Shown: positions 1 to 4,663 of the stretch, piece by piece | Position numbering within the stretch: position 1 is the first letter of the stretch | Layout of the letters: each line of letters begins with the position of its first letter | From: a bacterium | Lineage (GTDB): Bacteria; Bacillota_A; Clostridia; Lachnospirales; Lachnospiraceae | DNA: 7,475 nucleotides | Reading direction: 5' to 3' | NCBI GenBank assembly: GCA_004562915.1 | Contig: SFQZ01000109.1 | Coordinates: forward strand, 1-7,475 | Translations under genes and position numbers: made by a program | Notes under the pieces: generated by a model | What the model was told of the DNA's origin: nothing | Database searches by the model: none | Seen by the model: only the letters and a program-made list of their open reading frames with translations

Positions 1-246
1 CCTATGGTCAAACGACAGCAATACTATGATTCCCTGAAAGAAGCAGCATAGGGTACAAAATCCTTGAGGAAAATGTGTCAACTAATCTTGACAAAATCAT
101 TCGCACATATGTCACAGTTTCCCGATTGCCATAACCTGTTATATCTTGTTGTAAGATTTTCCTTCCCTTGATTTTTTCCTTATAGGGTAGTGAGGGAAGA
201 ATAAAATGTTGTGAAATCATATAAAGCGATAAGGTGGCACACTGCG

Positions 247-283
247 AAAAATCCTTTGTTTTCGAGGGCTTTGGAGGATTTTT
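247..283. repeat. 8-bp inverted repeat in the left flank
   Basis: AAAAATCC at 247-254 is matched by its exact reverse complement GGATTTTT at 276-283, separated by 21 bases. On either strand the right arm ends in a T-run, so this could act as a weak bidirectional terminator, but the stem is AT-rich and the loop is long. It could also be a chance repeat in AT-rich DNA. Confidence 0.3.
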
Positions 284-524
284 GTGTTGATATCTCTTTT
301 TCGTGAAAGGTAAGACTTCTCTGAAAGCCTCCACAAAATGAAGAGTAGTCTAAAGTAAAGCCCGGATGGATAGGGTACATTTCCTTGTGTTTAGGGGATG
401 CATTAGGGTTTGTAAAATGTATGAGATTTGAAAAAGAGCTGTCTTCCTGAATGCATGCACGTAATTCATCCGAAACAGTTCCATGTTCTTCCAACAGTTC
501 CAGTATGGAATCAATTTTGAATGG

Positions 525-566
525 TTACAGCGAAAGATCTGTAAAACGGACACATATAGATATAAT
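525..566 (+). promoter_or_regulatory. Possible promoter with overlapping dyad upstream of the GNAT cluster
   Basis: A perfect TATAAT -10 box lies at 561-566. The best -35 candidate is CTGTAA at 539-544 with a 16-bp spacer, a weak match to TTGACA. That -35 overlaps the right arm of a dyad, TTACAG (525-530), 8 bases, then CTGTAA (539-544), which could be a regulator site. Transcription would run toward the acetyltransferase about 150 bp downstream. The region is very AT-rich, so chance -10 matches are expected. Confidence 0.3.
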
Positions 567-729
567 AACCACCTATATATATCCGGAATGCTCTTGTAGA
601 ATATAGGATATAAGTTGCTGTTAATCAGTAAGAAAAAGAATCATAATACCATTTTGCCGAAAACTATGATCATGGCTACGGGTTGCTGCTTCTTGCAGGG
701 GTTACTGTACATGGAAATTAAGGCACCAG

Positions 730-1182
730 ATGGTACCACGATTGATTGCGGGAACGTTCCTAAACGCAATCCAGCGGAGAAAGAATTGGAAGGATGAATA
801 TCGATTTCGGGGAGGATGGGATTATTCCAAAGAAGGAACGGAAGAATTCCGCAGATGTCTGCATGATGAAAACTATCTTGCAGGAATCGTGTATTATGGT
901 GCTTTTGACGGAGAGACGCTGATTGGTGAAATCGGGTTTCGCCCCGAACAAAGGCATATCTGTTTTTTCTTCGTAAAAGGCAGTTACCACAGAAAAGGAA
1001 TCGGTACAAGGCTGTTTCAGCAGCTGTTACGTGATGATCCAAATGGAACGATCACGCTCAATTCTTCTCCCTATGGTCTTCCATTTTATCAGGCGTTGGG
1101 ATTCATGTCGATGGACAAAGAGCAAACCGTTAACGGTATACGATTTACACCGATGAAGTACGGTGCAAACAGAATGAGGTGA
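730..1182 (+). CDS. GNAT-family N-acetyltransferase, abnormal N-terminus
   Basis: This is a predicted acetyl-CoA-dependent N-acetyltransferase of the GNAT fold, cytosolic, substrate unknown. With the ATG at 730 it is 150 residues. The acetyl-CoA pyrophosphate-binding motif A is clear at residues about 79-100: beta strand FFFV, then HRKGIGTRLF (87-96). The C-terminal block NSSPYGLPFYQALGF (111-125) followed by EQTVNGIRFTPMK (131-143) is typical of a common clostridial subgroup. The first 30 residues are odd. Relatives usually have a first strand beginning MEIR, then a V(F)L segment, and a short acidic/Ala-Pro stretch before DYS.EG. Here a basic, Trp-rich stretch precedes DYSKEG (31-36). An alternative start, ATG at 711 with AGGGG about 8 bases upstream, begins MEIKAPDGTTID in another frame and stops at 797. 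A frameshift or short rearrangement near 740-810 is therefore likely, or the start lies elsewhere. The stop TGA overlaps the ribosome binding site of the next gene, so they are probably co-transcribed. Confidence 0.8.
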   Translation: MVPRLIAGTFLNAIQRRKNWKDEYRFRGGWDYSKEGTEEFRRCLHDENYLAGIVYYGAFDGETLIGEIGFRPEQRHICFFFVKGSYHRKGIGTRLFQQLLRDDPNGTITLNSSPYGLPFYQALGFMSMDKEQTVNGIRFTPMKYGANRMR

Positions 1183-1188
1183 AACAAA

Positions 1189-1878
1189 GTGTGTACAAGT
1201 ATTATTTCAAATAGAAAAAAGACAATTGTTGGATGGAATCTGGATATTCTGGACATGCAATATAGAGTTACAGTTTCAGATGCAGGTGTATTTATAGAAA
1301 TTAATGATGAAAAAGAAGGCTGGATGCCGCTTTTTGGAGCTAATTCCCGTGGGGATTTTGTCGGAATGCCAACTTGCTGGCCATTTGATGAACGCAGTAA
1401 TCCGACTGCTGAAGGCCAAAATGTAATTATGTTGGATATTGACCTGCTGTTACAAAAGAAGACTTTGCAGGAAATCAGGGAAATTACAGAAAAAGAGATA
1501 ATATACAGTATTCCGGGCGTGACTTTTATGTCATCCCTTTCCGATAGGGACGGGAATGTGCTGCAGATAATTCCGGGACAGGGAAACAGATATTTTGAAA
1601 AACCCAAATATCAGATTTTGACTAATTTCTCCCCTTTTAAGATGGAAACAGAACAACACCCATGGATGGGGTCTGATCGATATCATATAGCACAAAAGAT
1701 GTTAGACGAAGCTTCAGATGATTTTGATGTCAATGATTGTTTTGAAGTTTTAAAAGCTGTATCACAGGAAATGTGCCCGACAGTCGTTTCTATGGTTTTT
1801 GATGTAACAGAAATGACGGTATACTGGCGTGAAAACAGACAGTGGGATCAGATTCAAAAGTTATTATTCGAACTCTAA
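1189..1878 (+). CDS. Ntn-hydrolase, choloylglycine hydrolase/penicillin V acylase-like (linear amide C-N hydrolase)
   Basis: This is a 229-residue predicted N-terminal nucleophile hydrolase, which would cleave a linear amide after removal of the initiator Met exposes Cys2. The start is GTG at 1189, placed by GAGGTGA (1176-1182) six bases upstream and by the MCTS N-terminus that defines the family. GWNLD (15-19) aligns with the G-R-N-x-D segment of bile salt hydrolases and penicillin V acylases, with the Asp kept (Asp19) but the usual Arg replaced by Trp16. FGANSRGDFVGM (49-60) matches the second conserved strand region, and ILTNF (143-147) matches the LTN motif whose Asn (Asn146) helps form the oxyanion hole. 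At 229 residues it is clearly shorter than classical 315-350-residue family members and resembles the short hypothetical acylase-like proteins of Clostridia. There is no signal peptide, so it is likely cytosolic. The substrate is not predictable: bile salt, N-acyl homoserine lactone, beta-lactam side chain or another N-acyl amide are all possible. It lies six bases after the acetyltransferase and 19 bases before a small ORF, which suggests one transcript. Confidence 0.82.
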   Translation: MCTSIISNRKKTIVGWNLDILDMQYRVTVSDAGVFIEINDEKEGWMPLFGANSRGDFVGMPTCWPFDERSNPTAEGQNVIMLDIDLLLQKKTLQEIREITEKEIIYSIPGVTFMSSLSDRDGNVLQIIPGQGNRYFEKPKYQILTNFSPFKMETEQHPWMGSDRYHIAQKMLDEASDDFDVNDCFEVLKAVSQEMCPTVVSMVFDVTEMTVYWRENRQWDQIQKLLFEL

Positions 1879-1897
1879 TATACTGGAGGAACGGATG

Positions 1898-1978
1898 ATG
1901 AGTAAATATGATTCTTTGTGGAAATACATAGCAGAACAAAAGACTGACAAGTATTATTCATATTTTGAAGACTTATAA
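1898..1978 (+). CDS. 26-residue small ORF, possible truncated gene
   Basis: The ORF encodes 26 residues beginning MSKYDSLWKYI and ending YFEDL at a TAA. A strong GGAGGA (1885-1890) sits seven bases before this ATG; a second ATG lies directly upstream at 1895. The N-terminus SKYDSLWKYI resembles that of small clostridial proteins of about 65-90 residues (the SKYDPLWxY(I/V) type of unknown function), so this may be a 5' remnant cut short by a stop or frameshift. The sequence after the stop does not obviously continue the family in any frame. It follows the Ntn hydrolase by 19 bases and precedes a terminator-like hairpin, so it would be the last gene of that transcript. A genuine short peptide is possible given the strong ribosome binding site. 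Confidence 0.5.
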   Translation: MSKYDSLWKYIAEQKTDKYYSYFEDL

Positions 1979-2018
1979 AGAAAGATATGGATGCACTTTA
2001 AAGGAAATGGATCAAAAC

Positions 2019-2054
2019 ACTCAGCCATGATTGGTTCTGGTCTTTCTTTTTTTT
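2019..2054 (+). terminator. Rho-independent terminator after the GNAT/Ntn-hydrolase cluster
   Basis: An imperfect hairpin pairs AC(t)CAG-CCA (2019-2027) with TGG-(tt)-CTG-GT (2032-2041) around a TGAT loop, followed by CTTTC and eight T residues (2042-2054). The stem contains a bulged T and a two-base bulge, but the T-run is strong. It lies 40 bases after the small ORF and just before the regulator's promoter, where an operon boundary is expected. Confidence 0.65.
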
Positions 2055-2061
2055 AAAGTAG

Positions 2062-2067
2062 TATAAT
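2062..2067 (+). promoter_or_regulatory. Predicted -10 box of the response regulator-kinase operon
   Basis: A perfect TATAAT lies 46 bases before the regulator ATG. No good -35 exists at 16-18 bp spacing; the region there is the T-rich tail of the preceding terminator. No TTACA-N4-TGTAA operator is seen here, in contrast to the transporter promoter, which suggests expression not autoregulated by this system. Confidence 0.5.
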
Positions 2068-2113
2068 AAAGATGACATATCAAAAAGCCAGCAAATCAAT
2101 AAAAGGAGTACAT

Positions 2114-2788
2114 ATGTATCGCTTACTGATTATTGAAGACGATAAAGGAATTGCGGAGGCAATCAAAACACAGGCAGAGATGTGGGGGATGCAGGTTCAC
2201 ATGATTACAAATTTCCGCAATGTCATGGCACAGTTTGCGGAAGTGGAACCGCATATTGTACTACTGGACATTGCGTTGCCTTTTTTCAATGGTTATCATT
2301 GGTGCAGCGAAATCCGGAAGGTATCGAAGGTGCCGATCATATTCATTTCCTCTGCATCAGACAATATGAATATGATTATGGCGATGAACATGGGAGCGGA
2401 TGATTTTATTGCGAAGCCCTTTGACCAGAGTCTGCTTATGGCAAAACTTCAGGCAATGCTTCGCAGAACCTATGATTTTTCATCTTCCGTTCCGGTGTTG
2501 GAACATAGGGGTGCGCTTCTTCATACAGGGGATCAAAGTCTGACCTATAGGGATGAGAAGATATCACTTTCGAAAAATGAATATCGTATTCTCCTTGTCT
2601 TGATGGAAAATAAGGGAAGAGTAGTCAGTCGGGAGAAACTGATGGAACAGCTTTGGGAAACGGATTGTTTTGTGGATGAAAATACGCTTTCCGTTAATGT
2701 GAACAGACTTCGGAAACGTCTGGAATCTGCAGGACTCAGCGATTTTATCAAGACAAAGTTCGGTGTAGGGTATCTGATTGAGGATTGA
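2114..2788 (+). CDS. BceR-type OmpR/PhoB-family response regulator
   Basis: This is a 224-residue two-component transcription regulator. The start ATG at 2114 is chosen because AAGGAG (2103-2108) lies five bases upstream and the protein then begins MYRLLIIEDD, as receiver domains do; an in-frame ATG at 2072 lacks a ribosome binding site. Receiver domain (about 2-115): acidic pocket Glu8-Asp9-Asp10, phospho-acceptor Asp52 in VLLDIALP, Ser79/Ser80 as the switch residue, Lys101 in AKPF. Winged-helix DNA-binding domain (about 128-222) contains SLSKNEYRILLVLMENKG, the recognition region ENTLSVNVNRLRKRLE and the C-terminal wing GVGYLIE. The receiver sequence (ALPFFNGYHWC.EIR) is characteristic of the BceR/PsdR group. 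It is 10 bases from its kinase and part of a regulator-kinase-ATPase-permease array. Phosphorylated by that kinase, it should bind the TTACA-N4-TGTAA operator at 3793-3806 and switch on the transporter. Confidence 0.96.
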   Translation: MYRLLIIEDDKGIAEAIKTQAEMWGMQVHMITNFRNVMAQFAEVEPHIVLLDIALPFFNGYHWCSEIRKVSKVPIIFISSASDNMNMIMAMNMGADDFIAKPFDQSLLMAKLQAMLRRTYDFSSSVPVLEHRGALLHTGDQSLTYRDEKISLSKNEYRILLVLMENKGRVVSREKLMEQLWETDCFVDENTLSVNVNRLRKRLESAGLSDFIKTKFGVGYLIED

Positions 2789-2798
2789 GGTGCGACAC

Positions 2799-3788
2799 AT
2801 GAAGTTATGGATGAAGTATATGAAGCAAAGGCGGAGAGGTATTCTGGCAGGAGTGCTTTTTTGTGCAATTTTTACGATTTCCTTTGTGCTGTATCAGCTG
2901 CCGGTGAAAGCTGTTTGGTACCCTGCCGCATTGTGTTTTTTCCTTGGAATCCTTTTTGTGATTCTGGATTTTCGGAAGGTGAAACAAAAGCATGATCTTT
3001 TGACAGGTATACAGGAGTTTACCGATCTGATTACAGGAACATTGCCTGCTGTGGACGGCATTGAGGATGAGGATTATCAGACCATCATTCAGATGTTTCA
3101 AAGAGAACACGGGAAAGCGATTACCGATAATCAGCGGGCATACTCTGAGATAGTGGATTACTATACTATATGGGCGCACCAGATCAAGACACCGATTGCT
3201 TCCATGAGGCTCACATTGCAAAATGAGGATACTGCCTTGTTCCGACAACTTGCAAACGATCTGTTTCGGATCGAACAATACGTGGAAATGGTACTTACAT
3301 TTTTGAGACTGAATTCGGAAAGTACGGATTATGTAATCAGGGAGTACGATCTGGATAAGATTATAAGGCAATCTGTTAAAAAATTTGCAGGAGAGTTTAT
3401 CAGCAGAAAACTAAGTCTGATCTATGAACCGCTTCATATAACTGTGCTCACAGATGAAAAATGGCTGTCTTTTGTGATAGAGCAGGTATTATCCAATGCC
3501 CTGAAATACACTCCTTCCGGAAGCATTTCCATTACCATGGAGTCTGGGAACAAGCTATGCATCCGTGATACCGGAATTGGCATTGCAGCGGAAGATTTAC
3601 CGCGCATTTTTGAACATGGATACACCGGATACAATGGAAGGGCGGATAAAAAGGCAAGCGGTATTGGTCTGTATCTGTGTAAACGTATTTGTGCGAGACT
3701 CGGGCATGGGATCGAAGCAGAGTCTAAGATTGACGAAGGAACATGCATTGTCATCGATCTTTTCCGGGAACATCTGGAAGTAGAATGA
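2799..3788 (+). CDS. BceS-type intramembrane-sensing histidine kinase
   Basis: This is a 329-residue membrane sensor kinase. ATG at 2799 has GAGGTG (2787-2792) six bases upstream, overlapping the regulator's TGA; an in-frame TTG at 2778 is less likely. Two membrane helices (about 15-34 and 38-57) are joined by only a few residues, so there is no sensory extracellular domain. This is the mark of the intramembrane-sensing kinases that take their signal from a partner ABC permease. The dimerisation/phosphoacceptor box is WAHQIKTPIASMRL with His127. The ATPase domain has the N box EQVLSNALKYTP (Asn233), G1 DTGIGI (257-262), F box LPRIFEHGYTG (267-277) and G2 ASGIGLYL (286-293). The domains are complete and the length is normal for the family. 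It is expected to phosphorylate the adjacent regulator when the downstream transporter is working on its peptide substrate. The kinase is likely co-transcribed with the regulator, while the transporter genes have their own promoter after its stop codon. Confidence 0.96.
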   Translation: MKLWMKYMKQRRRGILAGVLFCAIFTISFVLYQLPVKAVWYPAALCFFLGILFVILDFRKVKQKHDLLTGIQEFTDLITGTLPAVDGIEDEDYQTIIQMFQREHGKAITDNQRAYSEIVDYYTIWAHQIKTPIASMRLTLQNEDTALFRQLANDLFRIEQYVEMVLTFLRLNSESTDYVIREYDLDKIIRQSVKKFAGEFISRKLSLIYEPLHITVLTDEKWLSFVIEQVLSNALKYTPSGSISITMESGNKLCIRDTGIGIAAEDLPRIFEHGYTGYNGRADKKASGIGLYLCKRICARLGHGIEAESKIDEGTCIVIDLFREHLEVE

Positions 3789-3792
3789 TTTC

Positions 3793-3827
3793 TTACAGAA
3801 GTGTAAGATTTAAAGGGAGATTTGTAA
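3793..3827 (+). promoter_or_regulatory. Predicted BceR-type operator with second half-site
   Basis: TTACA (3793-3797), four bases GAAG, TGTAA (3802-3806) form a perfect inverted repeat that matches the TNACA-N4-TGTAA consensus published for BceR-like regulators; the symmetry extends one base further to CTTACA/TGTAAG (3792-3807). A further TGTAAG half-site begins at 3823, with its TGTAA exactly 21 bp (two helical turns) after the first. This arrangement resembles the main-plus-secondary binding site layout known for the Bacillus subtilis bceA promoter. It lies between the kinase stop and the transporter -10 box, consistent with activation of the transporter only. Confidence 0.8.
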
Positions 3828-3837
3828 GCTGATTCAA

Positions 3838-3867
3838 TGGCGATACGAATCTCTTTTTCCGTATAAT
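3838..3867 (+). promoter_or_regulatory. Predicted promoter of the ABC transporter operon
   Basis: A perfect -10 box TATAAT lies at 3862-3867. The best -35 candidate is TGGCGA (3838-3843, 18-bp spacer), matching only three of six consensus bases, which is what an activator-dependent promoter would show. The BceR-type operator ends 10 bp upstream of this -35. The predicted start of transcription near 3874 gives a leader of about 25 bases. Confidence 0.65.
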
Positions 3868-3898
3868 AATGACAGAAATCACAAAGGAGGTTTTTGTT

Positions 3899-4663
3899 AT
3901 GAATATATTGAATGTAAATGGAGTGCAAAAGATATATACCAGCCGCTTTGGCGGAAACAAGGTGGAAGCACTAAAGAATGTATCGTTTTCTGTGGAACAA
4001 GGCGAATATGTTGCCATCATGGGGGAATCCGGCTCCGGAAAAACTACATTGTTAAATATCCTGGCAGCATTGGATAAACCCACATCTGGTTCTGTGATGC
4101 TTGATGGGAATAATCTTTCCGGTATCAAAGAGTCTCAGATTGCCACATTTCGCCGGGATAATCTGGGGTTTGTTTTTCAGGAGTTCAATCTGCTGGATAC
4201 ATTCACATTGGAAGACAATATCTACTTACCACTGGTGTTGGCAGGCAGACCACATGCTGAAATGCAAAAACGAATCATGCCCATTGCCAGTCAGCTTGGA
4301 ATCACAGAGTTTCTTAAGAAATATCCATATGAAGTATCCGGTGGGCAAAAACAAAGAGCTGCGGTTGCAAGGGCACTGATTACCAATCCCAAAATCATTC
4401 TCGCAGATGAGCCGACGGGTGCTCTCGATTCCAAAGCTACGGACGAATTGCTTCGTTTGTTTGGAGAAATCAATCAGACCGGACAGACTATCCTGATGGT
4501 TACACACTCGGTAAAGGCAGCTAGTCATGCCTCCCGTGTACTTTTTATCAAAGATGGGGAAGTATTTCACCAGATTTATCGTGGTGATCATACCAATGAG
4601 CAGCTGTACCAGATGATATCGGATACACTGACTATACTTGCGACAGGTGGTGACAGACGATGA
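3899..4663 (+). CDS. BceA-type ABC transporter ATP-binding protein
   Basis: This is a 254-residue nucleotide-binding subunit that powers the adjacent permease, peripheral on the inner face of the membrane. ATG at 3899 has a consensus AGGAGG (3885-3890) eight bases upstream; an in-frame ATG at 3869 sits in the promoter region and is rejected. All ABC motifs are intact: Walker A GESGSGKTT (42-50), Q-loop Gln94 in FVFQEF, signature VSGGQKQR (146-153), Walker B IILADEP (166-172), D-loop GALDS (174-178) and H-loop His203 in VTHS. Similarity is to the MacB/LolD-like subgroup used by peptide-antibiotic resistance transporters (BceA, PsdA, VraD). Its stop codon overlaps the permease start in an ATGA, so translation is probably coupled. 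Expression is predicted to be induced through the operator at 3793-3827. In this family the transporter frees lipid II-cycle intermediates from peptides such as bacitracin, mersacidin or other lantibiotics; the actual substrate here is unknown. Confidence 0.96.
   Translation: MNILNVNGVQKIYTSRFGGNKVEALKNVSFSVEQGEYVAIMGESGSGKTTLLNILAALDKPTSGSVMLDGNNLSGIKESQIATFRRDNLGFVFQEFNLLDTFTLEDNIYLPLVLAGRPHAEMQKRIMPIASQLGITEFLKKYPYEVSGGQKQRAAVARALITNPKIILADEPTGALDSKATDELLRLFGEINQTGQTILMVTHSVKAASHASRVLFIKDGEVFHQIYRGDHTNEQLYQMISDTLTILATGGDRR

Larger units (their letters stand above)
1..600. other. Gene-poor left flank without a convincing CDS
   Basis: No plus-strand reading frame of useful length is present. 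The minus strand carries three overlapping frames of about 70-110 codons (roughly 553-350, 494-180 and 334-8), none with a clear ribosome binding site or a family I recognise. The 494-180 frame begins at a TTG. It can be extended upstream in frame (reading KIDSILELLEEHG) to a TAA about 30 bases away, and the 553-350 frame overlaps it, so a frameshifted remnant is possible. The composition of the frames (runs of Ser, Phe, Lys and Tyr, little periodic hydrophobicity) does not argue for a folded protein. It may be intergenic DNA, a decayed gene or part of a dispersed element. The identity is unknown. Confidence 0.4.

Noticed and set aside
656..720. Short frame reading AENYDHGYGLLLLAGVTVHGN before a TAA overlapping the ATG at 711
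   Set aside because: Looks faintly coding, but a stop lies just upstream (644-646) and no start or family match is seen; too short to support.
615..797. Plus-strand 60-codon frame containing MEIKAPDGTTID
   Set aside because: Not called as a separate gene: it begins without a ribosome binding site and overlaps the acetyltransferase. Its 3' half from 711 is better explained as the displaced N-terminus of that gene.
2072..2113. Upstream in-frame ATG extending the response regulator by 14 residues
   Set aside because: It lies five bases after the -10 box with no Shine-Dalgarno sequence, and the receiver domain starts naturally at the ATG at 2114.
2805..3371. Long minus-strand frame of 188 codons opposite the kinase gene
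   Set aside because: Antisense shadow of a well-conserved histidine kinase; no ribosome binding site or domain.
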